Positions 1 to 8,376 of a stretch of 64,000 nucleotides of DNA are shown here, piece by piece. The DNA lies in the NCBI GenBank assembly GCA_905233165.1, contig CAJODL010000012.1, forward strand, positions 1 to 64,000, given 5' to 3'. A model generated the notes under the pieces. The model did not search any database, had not been told where the DNA came from, and was given only the letters and a program-made list of their open reading frames with translations. The number at the start of each line of letters is the position of its first letter. The stretch's first letter is position 1. The DNA is from an uncultured Prevotella sp. GTDB taxonomy: Bacteria; Bacteroidota; Bacteroidia; Bacteroidales; Bacteroidaceae. The translations under genes were made by a program, and so were the position numbers.

Positions 1-159
1 TTTCGTGATAGCCTCCTTACTGACAAGCCCATCCATCCATTGCCATATTATCAATGAACGTTGCCCGTCAGTCGGCGAAATAAAATCATTCCGATACCCC
101 TGTGCAACTGCCATAACAGCAGACACACATACTAAAAATAAACACGCAATTTTCTTCAT
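1..159 (-). CDS. Partial secreted glycoside hydrolase, GH106-like (N-terminus only)
   Basis: The reverse strand opens with ATG at 159 and reads 53 codons to the window edge, so only the N-terminus is seen. It begins with a signal peptide (MKKIACLFLVCVSAVMAVAQ). After about 20 residues it reads IIWQWMDGLVSKEAITK, which resembles the FWYWMNGAVSKEGIT block near the start of GH106 alpha-L-rhamnosidases. If so, it would remove rhamnose from rhamnogalacturonan, which fits the GH2 and GH28 genes nearby. The family call rests on this one block and is tentative. A heptamer array lies immediately upstream of the start. Confidence 0.55.
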   Translation of the reverse strand, partial: MKKIACLFLVCVSAVMAVAQGYRNDFISPTDGQRSLIIWQWMDGLVSKEAITK

Positions 160-160
160 A

Positions 161-209
161 GACCATTCACCATTGACCTTTGACCTTTAACCATTGACCA
201 TTGACCTTC
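161..209. repeat. Heptamer array, 7 units (GACCATT/GACCTTT)
   Basis: Seven consecutive 7-nt units in strict phase: GACCATT, CACCATT, GACCTTT, GACCTTT, AACCATT, GACCATT, GACCTTC. It lies between the start of the GH106-like gene and the end of ndk and is followed directly by a G-rich palindromic element. Confidence 0.9.
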
Positions 210-240
210 ATCCCCCTCCCTTGGGAGGGGGTAGGGGGGG
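210..240 (+). repeat. G-rich palindromic element, copy 1
   Basis: A 9-bp-arm hairpin (212-220 with 223-231) is followed by a run of G to 240. It directly follows the heptamer array and ends at the 3' end of ndk. The same organisation recurs at 4873-4902 and, inverted, at 51919-51950. The G runs could form a G-quadruplex on this strand, which is inference. Confidence 0.75.
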
Positions 241-242
241 CT

Positions 243-704
243 TTACTTTTCCCCCTCGCCATAGATGTAGCACTGTGCATTGGCTGTGTATTCAAACACT
301 TCCTCTGGCTTGAAGAATCTGCGCACTTCGATGGCGGCATTCTCAACAGAGTCTGAGGCATGCACGATGTTCTGCTGGTTGCTCATAGAATAGTCACCGC
401 GTATTGTGCCTGGAGCTGCCTCACGGCCATTGGTGACACCTGCCATCTGACGTACTACCTTGACTGCTTCTACTCCTGTGAGTGCCATAGCAATGACGGG
501 TGATGCCTGCATTGATGCCTGCAGGGAAGGGAAGAAGGGCTTGTCAACCAGATGGGCATAGTGCTCACGAAGTATCTCATCGCTGAGCTGCATCATTTTC
601 ATACCGGAGATACGCAGTCCGCGACGCTCGAAACGGTTGACAACTTCTCCAATCAGCTGCCTCTGTACGCAGCTGGGCTTCAATAATACTAATGTAGTCT
701 CCAT
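243..704 (-). CDS. ndk: Nucleoside diphosphate kinase
   Basis: A 153-residue cytosolic enzyme that transfers the gamma phosphate of ATP to nucleoside diphosphates through a phosphohistidine. The N-terminal TLVLLKP block with Lys9 and the NIVHASDS active-site motif (catalytic His115) are intact, and the length is normal for the family (about 140-155). The gene stands alone, transcribed away from the GH2 gene. A candidate -7 box lies 55-60 nt upstream of the ATG. The 3' end abuts a G-rich palindrome that could act as a transcript-end hairpin. Confidence 0.97.
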   Translation of the reverse strand: METTLVLLKPSCVQRQLIGEVVNRFERRGLRISGMKMMQLSDEILREHYAHLVDKPFFPSLQASMQASPVIAMALTGVEAVKVVRQMAGVTNGREAAPGTIRGDYSMSNQQNIVHASDSVENAAIEVRRFFKPEEVFEYTANAQCYIYGEGEK

Positions 705-757
705 AGTTAATTAGGAATTAATAGATAAATATTAAGTTGGGTACATATTTGCGAAGG

Positions 758-765
758 CAAAGATA
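758..765 (-). promoter_or_regulatory. Candidate -7 box for ndk (TATCTTTG)
   Basis: On the minus strand this reads TATCTTTG, matching the Bacteroidetes consensus TAnnTTTG. A TTTG lies at 792-789 with a 23-nt spacer, slightly longer than usual. Confidence 0.5.
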
Positions 766-857
766 AACATTTATTTTTGCATTACCATCAAATTGTTTAG
801 TTATTTTCGTTCTTTTATAAAAATATCGTTTCATGATTCTGTTTCAAAAAAAATGTG

Positions 858-865
858 TATATTTG
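858..865 (+). promoter_or_regulatory. Candidate -7 box for the GH2-GH28 pair (TATATTTG)
   Basis: TATATTTG matches TAnnTTTG and lies 32 nt before the GH2 start codon. No clear -33 TTTG is present at the expected distance, as might be expected for a regulated polysaccharide-utilisation promoter. Confidence 0.45.
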
Positions 866-897
866 TAGCCGCATTACTAACTATCAAAATATAATAG

Positions 898-2913
898 ATG
901 AAACGATTAAGCCTGTTTCTGTTGCTTGTCCTCTCGGTTGTGTTACTGCATGCAGAAGAGGTGAGAACAGACGTGCTCCTGAATGACGGATGGAGCATAC
1001 GCCCTATAAGCAATCCTACTCCTGGACTGAAGGGTACTGCTGTGACATTGCCACATACATGGAATGCCAATTATATAAAAGGTACTGAATATAACCGCGA
1101 GACGATGGTCTATACCCGTATGCTGAGTGTCAGCAGCGAGATGGTTCGCAATAACCGCCTGTTCTTGCGCTTCGAAGGTGTCAACTCTGTTGCTGACGTT
1201 TTCGTAAACCGTAGGACTGTAGGGCTGCACAAAGGGGGATATACTGCCTTTTGTATCGAGATAACAGACTTTGTGCATGAAGGTGACAACGATTTGGAGG
1301 TGTGGGTAGGCAATGCCTTCCGCACTGATGTGCTGCCAATATCCGGTGACTTCAATGTCTATGGCGGAATACATCGCCCCGTACACTTGTTGGTGACAGC
1401 AAAAGACTGCATCTCACCGCTGTACTATGGTTCTGCGGGGGTGTTCATACGTCAGGACAATGTTACGAAAGAACGTGCCGAACTGACAGTGGAAACAAAA
1501 TTGTCGTTGCGGAGCGGCAGCCGTAATCTGCGCCTGAAGACTGTGATGCAGGATGCTCAGGGCAGGGTAGTGGCAGAAGCGGAAAACACCATTGACGGCG
1601 AAAGCGTAAAACAGACGTTCGCTATCGGTAAACCGATATTGTGGAATGGGCGTAAGAATCCATATCTCTATACCGTCATAACAGAATTGAAGGATGGCGA
1701 GAAGGTCATAGATAGACAAACGGAATATACGGGTTTGCGCTATTACAGCGTTGATAAAGACAGGGGTTTCTTCCTTAACGGCGAACACTATGAGCTGCGT
1801 GGTTTTAACCGCCATGAGGATGTGGATGGCAAGGGCAGTGCCCTGCTGCTAGAGGATCATGAACTGGATATGCAGATGATTTGCGAGACAGGGGCTACTA
1901 TGATTCGTCTGTCCCACTATCCGCAGAGCAAGATATTCTATCAGCTGGCTGACAGACAGGGTATGGTGCTGTGGAGCGAGATACCGCTTATAGGACCAGG
2001 TGGATATGACTTCACGGGATATGTGAGGAACGTAGAGGAGAATGCCCGTCAGGTGGCACTCGAAATGGTATATCAGAATTACAACCACCCATCTGTGTGC
2101 TTTTGGGGATTGTTTAACGAGATTCTCGTCAACGACGGACGATTCCGCGAGTGGGACAATCCTGTTGACTTTGTGCGTTCGCTGAACACTCTTGTAAAGA
2201 AGGCAGACCCTTCGCGGCTGACCACCTTTGCCACCTGTGTGCCACATACCTATTATCTCGGATGCAGCGACCTCATGGCTTGGAACAAATACTTCCGCAA
2301 ACCGGGTAATGAGCAGAAGGTGAGACAATTCTATGCCGAGGCACGTAAGACTGCTGGCGGACAACCTCTCGGCATCTCGGAATATGGCGATGCCGGAAGT
2401 GTGAAGATTCACTATGACCCACGCTATGACCGTGTACGCGACCATGCTGAGAACTATCAGCTGATGACACATGAGGGCTACTGGAAAGCCGTTAAGGAGG
2501 AACCGTGGCTGTGGTGCAAGTGCATTTGGCAGTTCTGTGACATGCAGACCTCCATACGCCATGAGGGTGACAGAGACGGAGTGAACGACAAGGGAATGGT
2601 GACCTATGACCGCAAAACACGAAAGGATATATACTATTTCTATAAAGCCCAATGGAATCCGGAACCGATGGTGTATATCACTGGACGCCGCTTCGTAAAC
2701 CGCCGACAGCCTGTTACCGATGTAAAGGCATATACCAATCTGCCGTCAGCTACACTGTATGTGAACGGACAGAAAATTGGCAAGGCAAAGACGGATGAAC
2801 TGGGGCGTCTGATGTGGAAAGATATACAGCTCTCAGAAGGCGAAAACCGTATCATGGTGAAGGCTGGCAAACTCTCTGACGAGTGTGTGTGGAATTATGG
2901 GCAACAAGAGTGA
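898..2913 (+). CDS. Secreted glycoside hydrolase family 2 (beta-galactosidase/glucuronidase-like)
   Basis: A 671-residue exported enzyme with a cleavable signal peptide (first about 19 residues), an N-terminal sugar-binding jelly roll, an immunoglobulin-like middle domain and a C-terminal TIM barrel from about residue 290. The GH2 landmarks are present: GFNRHED near residue 300, the acid/base Glu408 in WGLFNE, and the nucleophile Glu495 in ISEYGDAG. It is shorter than LacZ (about 1,020) because it lacks the C-terminal beta domain. Next to a GH28 pectinase and a GH106-like gene, a role in trimming galactose or uronic acid from pectin side chains is likely. The exact substrate cannot be read from sequence. 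Confidence 0.9.
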   Translation: MKRLSLFLLLVLSVVLLHAEEVRTDVLLNDGWSIRPISNPTPGLKGTAVTLPHTWNANYIKGTEYNRETMVYTRMLSVSSEMVRNNRLFLRFEGVNSVADVFVNRRTVGLHKGGYTAFCIEITDFVHEGDNDLEVWVGNAFRTDVLPISGDFNVYGGIHRPVHLLVTAKDCISPLYYGSAGVFIRQDNVTKERAELTVETKLSLRSGSRNLRLKTVMQDAQGRVVAEAENTIDGESVKQTFAIGKPILWNGRKNPYLYTVITELKDGEKVIDRQTEYTGLRYYSVDKDRGFFLNGEHYELRGFNRHEDVDGKGSALLLEDHELDMQMICETGATMIRLSHYPQSKIFYQLADRQGMVLWSEIPLIGPGGYDFTGYVRNVEENARQVALEMVYQNYNHPSVCFWGLFNEILVNDGRFREWDNPVDFVRSLNTLVKKADPSRLTTFATCVPHTYYLGCSDLMAWNKYFRKPGNEQKVRQFYAEARKTAGGQPLGISEYGDAGSVKIHYDPRYDRVRDHAENYQLMTHEGYWKAVKEEPWLWCKCIWQFCDMQTSIRHEGDRDGVNDKGMVTYDRKTRKDIYYFYKAQWNPEPMVYITGRRFVNRRQPVTDVKAYTNLPSATLYVNGQKIGKAKTDELGRLMWKDIQLSEGENRIMVKAGKLSDECVWNYGQQE

Positions 2914-2940
2914 AAGCGAAACTTGAAAAAAATAACTGAT

Positions 2941-4437
2941 ATGAAAAAGACGATTTCTATATTCGTGCTATGCCTGTTTGTCATAAACAGAGTATCGGGC
3001 ATCGAAATCGAGAAGGCTGGACCGCAGTTTATGCCGGCAGAGATAGAACCCATAGCAGCACCGTTTGACATCAGCGGAATCAAAAAACCGCAGTTTGCAG
3101 AACGCACGGCGACTGTCAGGATGAACAGGAACGGACTCTCTACAAAGGCTATCCAAAGTGCCATCGACAAGCTGAGTGCGAAGGGTGGGGGAACAGTTGT
3201 CATACCGGCAGGAAACTGGCAGACGGGACGCATAGTGCTCAAGTCGGGGGTGTGCCTGCAGTTGGCAGACGGTGCCATGCTCTCCTTCAGTGGTGATATA
3301 AAAGATTACCAGCCTGCCGTGCTGACCCGTAACGAGGGGTATGATGTCATGTCGCTTGGTGCAATGATATATGCCAATGGAGCCGAGAATATAGGACTGA
3401 CGGGAAAGGGACATATTATAGGACCTCCTACAGAGTGTGAGATGTATCAGGAAAATCGTAAATTCCTTGTGGTGGAGGAATGTGTAGATATCACCAAGCC
3501 TATTGCCGAGAGACTGTGCGACGGCATACATGGACGCCCGGTGCTGCTGCCTATGATGGTGGCTCCTGTAAACAGCAAGAACATACTTATAGAGGGTATC
3601 ACGATAGACCAGGGGCTGTTCTGGAATATAGTGCCGCAGTATTGTGACAATGTCATCATACGCGGCGTAACCGTCAACAGTGCCGGACACGGGCGCACTG
3701 ACGGCATCGACATAGAGTCAACTACTAACTCGCTGATAGAATACTGCCAGCTCGATTGTGGCGACGACTGCTATACCATCAAGTCAGGACGTGGCATTGA
3801 CGGTGTCAAGACAGCCCGCCCGTCTGTCGGCTGTGTCATTCGCCATTCTGTTGCACTGCGTGGCGGCGGAGGACTCGTATTGGGCTCCGAAACGGCAGCC
3901 TCGATGTGGAATATATACATGCACGACTGCATCTTCGACGGAACAGAACAGGGCATACGCATCAAGACACGACGTCCGCGTGGCGGAGGTGCCCATGATG
4001 TGTGGATAGAGCGTGTGGTGGCAAAAAATATAAAATGGAATGGACTGACCGTTGATATGCTCGGCTCAAAAAAATGGGTCGGGGACTTGGCTAATCGCTT
4101 CCCAGCTCGCGAAATAGGAGAATTGACCCCCGACTTCCGCGATATCCATATCAAGGATTTCGCCATACATGGCTGCCAGAGGCTCATTGATGTGAAAGCA
4201 CTGCCGGAACGTCCGCTGACAAATGTGTTGATAGAGAATTTTGAAGGTGAGGGAAAAGACTTCATGCGTCTGCAGGATGTCAGCGGATTCGTCATAAAGG
4301 GTGGTGTCGTAAACACTCCATCACCCAGTGCTGTACTTGACGGATGCAAAAGCATTATGATGCTGGATATGAACTTCAAAGGCAAACAACTGAAAGTTTC
4401 GAAAAAGAACGCCACAATCTTCGTAACAGAAAGGTAA
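2941..4437 (+). CDS. Secreted GH28 polygalacturonase-like enzyme
   Basis: A 498-residue right-handed beta-helix protein of the pectin-hydrolase family GH28. The ATG at 2941 gives a proper signal peptide; an upstream in-frame TTG at 2923 adds only six residues. Conserved catalytic segments are visible: TDGID at about 253-257, the paired Asp275/Asp276 in CGDDCYTIK, and R340-I-K342. The usual NTDG reads RTDG, and the GHG loop reads GGGGLVLGSE, so specificity may differ from plain homogalacturonan (rhamnogalacturonan or an exo-type activity is possible). It starts 27 nt after the GH2 gene and is probably cotranscribed. Confidence 0.9.
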   Translation: MKKTISIFVLCLFVINRVSGIEIEKAGPQFMPAEIEPIAAPFDISGIKKPQFAERTATVRMNRNGLSTKAIQSAIDKLSAKGGGTVVIPAGNWQTGRIVLKSGVCLQLADGAMLSFSGDIKDYQPAVLTRNEGYDVMSLGAMIYANGAENIGLTGKGHIIGPPTECEMYQENRKFLVVEECVDITKPIAERLCDGIHGRPVLLPMMVAPVNSKNILIEGITIDQGLFWNIVPQYCDNVIIRGVTVNSAGHGRTDGIDIESTTNSLIEYCQLDCGDDCYTIKSGRGIDGVKTARPSVGCVIRHSVALRGGGGLVLGSETAASMWNIYMHDCIFDGTEQGIRIKTRRPRGGGAHDVWIERVVAKNIKWNGLTVDMLGSKKWVGDLANRFPAREIGELTPDFRDIHIKDFAIHGCQRLIDVKALPERPLTNVLIENFEGEGKDFMRLQDVSGFVIKGGVVNTPSPSAVLDGCKSIMMLDMNFKGKQLKVSKKNATIFVTER

Positions 4438-4480
4438 TCTTTGACCAAAGATAATTATTTTCAGTTTTTTTCAAGAAAAA

Positions 4481-4512
4481 TTTGGTAGTTTCAAAATTTT
4501 GTTGTACCTTTG
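4481..4512 (+). promoter_or_regulatory. Promoter of tRNA-Phe
   Basis: TTTG at 4481-4484, a 20-nt spacer and TACCTTTG at 4505-4512 match the Bacteroidetes -33/-7 consensus exactly. The expected start site is near 4519, about 70 nt before the mature tRNA. Confidence 0.8.
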
Positions 4513-4586
4513 CACCCGCAAACGAGGAAAAGACGTTTTTATCAGAGGTGGTAATTGGGTGGCGTTTTTATACTCGTTCTGCATTT

Positions 4587-4659
4587 GGTGCCATAGCTCA
4601 GTTGGTAGAGCATCGGACTGAAAATCCGTGTGTCACTGGTTCGAATCCCGTTGGCACCA
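4587..4659 (+). tRNA. tRNA-Phe (anticodon GAA)
   Basis: A 73-nt cloverleaf with a 7-bp acceptor stem (GGTGCCA with TGGCACC), a D-arm containing GGTAGAG, an anticodon loop CTGAAAA with GAA, and a T-loop TTCGAAT. CCA is not encoded. The T-stem contains one T-C mismatch and the outermost anticodon-stem pair is T-T. A promoter lies upstream and a terminator directly downstream. Confidence 0.95.
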
Positions 4660-4660
4660 C

Positions 4661-4692
4661 AAAAAACCTCCAGAAATTCTGGAGGTTTTTTT
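4661..4692 (+). terminator. Rho-independent terminator after tRNA-Phe
   Basis: CCTCCAG (4667-4673) pairs with CTGGAGG (4679-4685), extended by A-T pairs, and seven T follow. It starts 2 nt after the tRNA. The A-rich 5' side also makes it usable from the opposite strand, behind tRNA-Pro. Confidence 0.9.
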
Positions 4693-4696
4693 GTGT

Positions 4697-4731
4697 CTTT
4701 AAGCTTTAACCTTTAGCCTTTAACCGTTATC
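4697..4731. repeat. Heptamer array, 5 units (CTTTAAC)
   Basis: CTTTAAG, CTTTAAC, CTTTAGC, CTTTAAC and CGTTATC follow in strict 7-nt phase between the tRNA-Phe terminator and the convergent tRNA-Pro. Confidence 0.85.
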
Positions 4732-4733
4732 AG

Positions 4734-4806
4734 TCGGGATGACCGGACTCGAACCGGCGACTCCTACGTCCCGAACGTAGTGCGCTACCAACTGCGCTAC
4801 ATCCCG
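4734..4806 (-). tRNA. tRNA-Pro (anticodon CGG)
   Basis: On the minus strand a 73-nt cloverleaf is formed, with acceptor CGGGATG/CATCCCG and an anticodon stem CTACG/CGTAG around TTCGGGA (CGG). The T-arm is GCCGG-TTCGAGT-CCGGT, where one end pair is a wobble. CCA is not encoded. It converges with tRNA-Phe across a heptamer array. Confidence 0.95.
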
Positions 4807-4813
4807 CTTTTTT

Positions 4814-4869
4814 AGTTGACAATTGACAATTGACAGTTGACAATTATTTCTCTCACCTCTTACCTCTCA
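4814..4869. repeat. Heptamer array, 8 units in two word families
   Basis: AGTTGAC, AATTGAC, AATTGAC, AGTTGAC and AATTATT are followed without loss of phase by TCTCACC, TCTTACC and TCTCACC. A G-rich palindromic element follows at 4873. Confidence 0.9.
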
Positions 4870-4872
4870 CCA

Positions 4873-4902
4873 TCTCCTCCCCTTGGGGAGGTCGGGAGGG
4901 GG
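4873..4902 (+). repeat. G-rich palindromic element, copy 2
   Basis: CCTCCCC pairs with GGGGAGG around a short TT centre, followed by a TCGGGAGGGG tail. The layout matches copy 1: heptamers on its 5' side, and the 3' end of a minus-strand gene (lptB) immediately after. Confidence 0.75.
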
Positions 4903-4906
4903 TTCT

Positions 4907-5659
4907 CTAATCAAACTTCTTCTTTTGCAGGCGGAAGTTTGTACCGAGGTATTTCTCGCGTACAATATAATTATCTGCCAGCTCCTCTGGTGTGCCGTGA
5001 AAGAGTATCTTGCCTTCGAAGAGCAGGTATGCTCTGTCGGTGATATTCAGTGTTTCGTGCACGTTATGGTCGGTTATGAGGATGCCGATATTACGATGCT
5101 TCAGCTGCCATACTACTCGCTGTATCTCTTCAACGGCGATAGGGTCAACGCCGGCAAAGGGTTCGTCGAGCATGATGAACTTTGGTTCTATGGCAAGACA
5201 GCGTGCTATCTCTGTGCGGCGGCGTTCTCCGCCTGAGAGACGGTCACCGAGGTTGTGGCGCACCTTCTGGAGCGAGAACTCGCTGATGAGGTTTTCGAGC
5301 TTTTCGAGCTGTTTTTCGCGTGAAAGTCCTGTCATCTCAAGGACGCTCAGGATATTGTCCTCGACAGACATCTTGCGGAATACGCTTGCCTCCTGCGGCA
5401 GATAGCCCACGCCATTGCGGGCATGCTCATAGACAGCCATGGAGGTTATCTCCTTGTCATCGATGAAGACACGTCCGGCATTGGGGACTACCAATCCGGT
5501 GGTCATGTAGAAGGAGGTCGTCTTGCCAGCGCCGTTAGGGCCCAGCAGTCCGACTATCTCGCCTTGTTTTACATTGAAGGAGACATCGTTGACGACAGTT
5601 CGCTTGCCGTAGATTTTTACGAGGCCTTCGGACCTAAGCGTTGACTGCTGCTCTGGCAT
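4907..5659 (-). CDS. lptB: LPS export ABC transporter ATP-binding protein LptB
   Basis: A 250-residue cytoplasmic ATPase that powers LptFG extraction of lipopolysaccharide and its transfer along the Lpt bridge. It has Walker A at 40-48 (GPNGAGKTT), the signature LSGGERRR, Walker [11 protein letters not shown], and the switch His in ITDHNVHE. The family-typical ending with YLGTNFRL is present. Its start overlaps the end of the upstream nitronate monooxygenase-like gene by 26 nt, so the two are translationally close. The downstream end meets G-rich element copy 2. Confidence 0.95.
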   Translation of the reverse strand: MPEQQSTLRSEGLVKIYGKRTVVNDVSFNVKQGEIVGLLGPNGAGKTTSFYMTTGLVVPNAGRVFIDDKEITSMAVYEHARNGVGYLPQEASVFRKMSVEDNILSVLEMTGLSREKQLEKLENLISEFSLQKVRHNLGDRLSGGERRRTEIARCLAIEPKFIMLDEPFAGVDPIAVEEIQRVVWQLKHRNIGILITDHNVHETLNITDRAYLLFEGKILFHGTPEELADNYIVREKYLGTNFRLQKKKFD

Positions 5660-6575
5660 CGTTGTATTCCTTTATTAAACGCTCCATGATGGTGCTGACA
5701 GGCTCGATGCTCTTGATGGCAGATGTTATCTGACCTATCTCCATCTCACCGTTTTCGATGTCGCCATCGAAGATACCCCTGCGTGTGGCTTTCTCGCCAA
5801 GAATTTCGAGTAACTCAGGTACTTCTGCACCACGGTTCTCGGCTTCTTCGAGGCGCTTATAAAGTCCGTTCTTCACAAGGCGTGAAGGGGAGAGTTTCTT
5901 AAGGCACAGCATGGTGTCACCTTCTTCGAGATTGGTGCATGCCTGCTTGAAGGCATCGCTGGCGCTACTTTCCTCAGAGAGGGCGAAGAGGGTGCCAATC
6001 TGTACACCTTCTGCTCCCAGCACCTGTGCTGCGAGACATGCCTGTCCAGAGGCAATGCCACCAGCGGCAATGAGGGGAAGGGTAGTGGCCTTGCGCACCT
6101 GGGGAATGAGACACATTGTGGTGGTCTCTTCCTTACCATTATGTCCGCCTGCCTCAAAACCTTCGGCAACGACAACATCGACACCTGCTTCTTCGCATTT
6201 GCGTGCAAACTTAGAAGAACTGACAACGTGTGCCACTATCATACCAGCATCGTGGAAACGCTGTGTGTATTTCTTTGGACTGCCAGCAGAGGTAAAGATT
6301 ATCTTACAACCCTCGCTGATTATCATATCAATGAGTGAGTCGATCTGCGGATACATCAGAGGCAGATTGATGCCCCAAGGCTTTGAGGTAGCAGCCTTGA
6401 GTTTCTGAATGTGTTCACGCAACAAATCGACTGTCATGGTGCCAGCACCAATGAGGCCCAGACCACCAGCATTACTTACTGCGGCTGCCAAACGCCAACC
6501 GCTACACCAAGCCATGCCTCCGGCGATGACTGGATACTGTATGCCAAATATTTCGGATATTCTATTCATATTCAT
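5634..6575 (-). CDS. Nitronate monooxygenase / FabK-like FMN enzyme
   Basis: About 313 residues from the ATG at 6575 ([11 protein letters not shown]); a longer frame to 6608 is less likely. The TIM-barrel FMN family pattern is clear: [13 protein letters not shown] at the start, [20 protein letters not shown] (phosphate-binding glycines) and [11 protein letters not shown]. Members are either nitronate monooxygenases or FabK enoyl-ACP reductases. The EAGGH motif occurs in both, so the activity is unresolved. It is the promoter-proximal gene of a pair with lptB. TATCTTTG on the minus strand at 6663-6656 is a plausible -7 box. Confidence 0.85.
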   Translation of the reverse strand: MNMNRISEIFGIQYPVIAGGMAWCSGWRLAAAVSNAGGLGLIGAGTMTVDLLREHIQKLKAATSKPWGINLPLMYPQIDSLIDMIISEGCKIIFTSAGSPKKYTQRFHDAGMIVAHVVSSSKFARKCEEAGVDVVVAEGFEAGGHNGKEETTTMCLIPQVRKATTLPLIAAGGIASGQACLAAQVLGAEGVQIGTLFALSEESSASDAFKQACTNLEEGDTMLCLKKLSPSRLVKNGLYKRLEEAENRGAEVPELLEILGEKATRRGIFDGDIENGEMEIGQITSAIKSIEPVSTIMERLIKEYNDARAAVNA

Positions 6576-6655
6576 GTACCTTTTCTCGCCAAGGCATAGC
6601 TCAAACAAGTTTGGTTCTGCCCTTTTGGCTTGACGAAAACGTTCATTTGTGCCTG

Positions 6656-6663
6656 CAAAGATA
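6656..6663 (-). promoter_or_regulatory. Candidate -7 box for the FabK-like/lptB pair
   Basis: The minus strand reads TATCTTTG, about 80 nt upstream of the chosen ATG. No good TTTG is seen 20 nt further upstream. Confidence 0.4.
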
Positions 6664-6758
6664 CAAAAAAAAATACTTACAACATATTTAATGTCAAGAA
6701 ATAAAAGTATTATTGCATTTTTTTAATTAAAAATAATGTCTATTTGTTAATAAATATG

Positions 6759-6766
6759 TAATTTTG
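6759..6766 (+). promoter_or_regulatory. Candidate -7 box for the FadL-type porin (TAATTTTG)
   Basis: TAATTTTG matches TAnnTTTG 45 nt before the ATG. The only nearby TTTG (6743-6746) is 12 nt away, too close for the usual spacing. Confidence 0.5.
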
Positions 6767-6810
6767 CGCCCGCAACAATTAAATATTATTAATTAAGAAT
6801 AAAGATTTGT

Positions 6811-8316
6811 ATGAAAAAAACATTGAAAATTGTAGCCGTTGCGTTGTTGGCAGTTGCTAATGTATGCCCGGTAATGGCTGGTGGTCTTAACACAAACACA
6901 AATCAGAATGTTGCTTTCTTGCGTAACCCGGCTCGTGATGCTGTGATAGGTATTGATGGTGTTTACAGCAATCCTGCAGGTGTGGCTTTTCTGAAGGATG
7001 GTCTGCACTTGTCTTTTAACTGGCAGGCAGCTTTCCAAACACGTACGATTGACACTACAAGTCCATTCTTTGCCCTTGGTGTTAAGAATAATGGTGCTAT
7101 GGAAAAGAGTTTTGAAGGAACATCGAGAGCTATGTTTATCCCTTCTCTGCAGGCTGCATATAATAAGGATAAATGGTCTTTCCAGTTTAACTTCGCTGTT
7201 ACCGGTGGTGGCGGTAAGTGTGAATTTGCTGAGGGCCTGGGCTCTTTCGAGAATGCTGTTGGAAAGATTGCTGCTGGTTTGCAAGGACTCGGTGTTTCTA
7301 ATTATGACTGTGCTGGCTATATGCAGGGTAAGCAGTATTACTTTGGCTTTACAATGGGTGCTGCATACAAGATAACAGAAAACCTGTCAGTATATGGTGG
7401 TCTTCGTGTGCTCTATGGCATTGCAAGTTATAAGGCAAAGATTTACGATATCAGGGTAAAAACAATGAATAGCGATTTCCAGTCTTTCAACAATTTCCTT
7501 ACAGACAGGATGGATAACCTGAAGTTGACGAAATATGCTTTGGAACAGGCTGGCGCAACAGGTACTCCTACCTATCAGCAGGTAGTGGGCACACTGCAGA
7601 AGTTGGATCAACTGGAGTCTTATCGTAATGGTGTAAACCTCATATCAAACCAAAATGGTACTGGCGTTGCTCCAATTCTGGGTGCTGACTTTAAATATGG
7701 TAAATTCAACTTCGCAGTGAAGTATGAGTTCCGCACAAAGATGGCTATGAAGAATGAATCAACTGTTGACAAGGTTTTTGCTATTGATGCTGTGAATACT
7801 TATCTGGACGAAACAAAGGTAAGAGAGGACCAGCCTTCATTGCTTGCCTTCGGTGCGCAGTACAGTCCTATTGACAGAGTACGCATCAATGCTGGCTATC
7901 ACCACTTCTATGACAAGAATGCAAAGAAGACTTATTACGTAAATTCTGTACGCTATGACAACAAGAACAGCCAGCTGAAAAAAGGTACTGACGAGTATCT
8001 GGGTGGTGTAGAAGTTGACATTGCAAAGAAATGGACTGCAAGTGCTGGTTTCCAGATTACAAGATACGGAAATACTGATGAGTTTATCAACGATATCTCT
8101 TTCGTAGTAAACTCATGGAGCTTCGGTCTTGGTGCCAAGTATCAGGTGTCTGATAAAGTGGCTGTGCAGGCTGCATTCTTCCAGACAAACTATGATAAAT
8201 ACACTACGCAGGCTGTGATGGTTAATGATACAAAAGGTAATCCAATCGGCATTAGTCAGAACGCCTTCTCAAGAACTAACAGAGTAGTTGCTATAGGTGC
8301 GAATTTGGACTTTTAA
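6811..8316 (+). CDS. OmpP1/FadL/TodX-family outer-membrane protein
   Basis: 501 residues with a signal peptide (cleavage near VMAGG). The N-terminal motif NPARDAVIGIDGVYSNPAGVAFL is characteristic of FadL-like barrels, which move hydrophobic molecules such as fatty acids across the outer membrane. The sequence ends in ANLDF, an aromatic C-terminal residue typical of beta-barrels recognised by the BAM complex. It is a single-gene unit between its own -7 box and a terminator at 8345-8376 shared with dsbD. Substrate is unknown. Confidence 0.88.
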   Translation: MKKTLKIVAVALLAVANVCPVMAGGLNTNTNQNVAFLRNPARDAVIGIDGVYSNPAGVAFLKDGLHLSFNWQAAFQTRTIDTTSPFFALGVKNNGAMEKSFEGTSRAMFIPSLQAAYNKDKWSFQFNFAVTGGGGKCEFAEGLGSFENAVGKIAAGLQGLGVSNYDCAGYMQGKQYYFGFTMGAAYKITENLSVYGGLRVLYGIASYKAKIYDIRVKTMNSDFQSFNNFLTDRMDNLKLTKYALEQAGATGTPTYQQVVGTLQKLDQLESYRNGVNLISNQNGTGVAPILGADFKYGKFNFAVKYEFRTKMAMKNESTVDKVFAIDAVNTYLDETKVREDQPSLLAFGAQYSPIDRVRINAGYHHFYDKNAKKTYYVNSVRYDNKNSQLKKGTDEYLGGVEVDIAKKWTASAGFQITRYGNTDEFINDISFVVNSWSFGLGAKYQVSDKVAVQAAFFQTNYDKYTTQAVMVNDTKGNPIGISQNAFSRTNRVVAIGANLDF

Positions 8317-8317
8317 T

Positions 8318-8338
8318 CAGTTGACAATTGATAATTAA
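8318..8338. repeat. Short heptamer array, 3 units
   Basis: CAGTTGA, CAATTGA and TAATTAA follow in 7-nt phase directly after the stop codon of the FadL-type gene. Confidence 0.6.
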
Positions 8339-8344
8339 AAATAA

Positions 8345-8376
8345 AACGGCATCCTGATTGGGTGCCGTTATTTTTT
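8345..8376. terminator. Bidirectional terminator between fadL-like gene and dsbD
   Basis: AACGGCATCC (8345-8354) pairs with GGTGCCGTT (8361-8369), followed by ATTTTTT on the plus strand. A-rich sequence on the other side lets it also serve the convergent dsbD transcript, whose stop codon overlaps the T tract. Confidence 0.8.

Noticed and set aside
943..1386. Long antisense frames inside the GH2, GH28, GH31 and argG genes
   Set aside because: They are shadows of strongly conserved genes on the other strand and have no recognisable domains.
4482..4709. Open reading frame through tRNA-Phe
   Set aside because: It covers the promoter, tRNA and terminator and has no family resemblance, so it is a chance frame.
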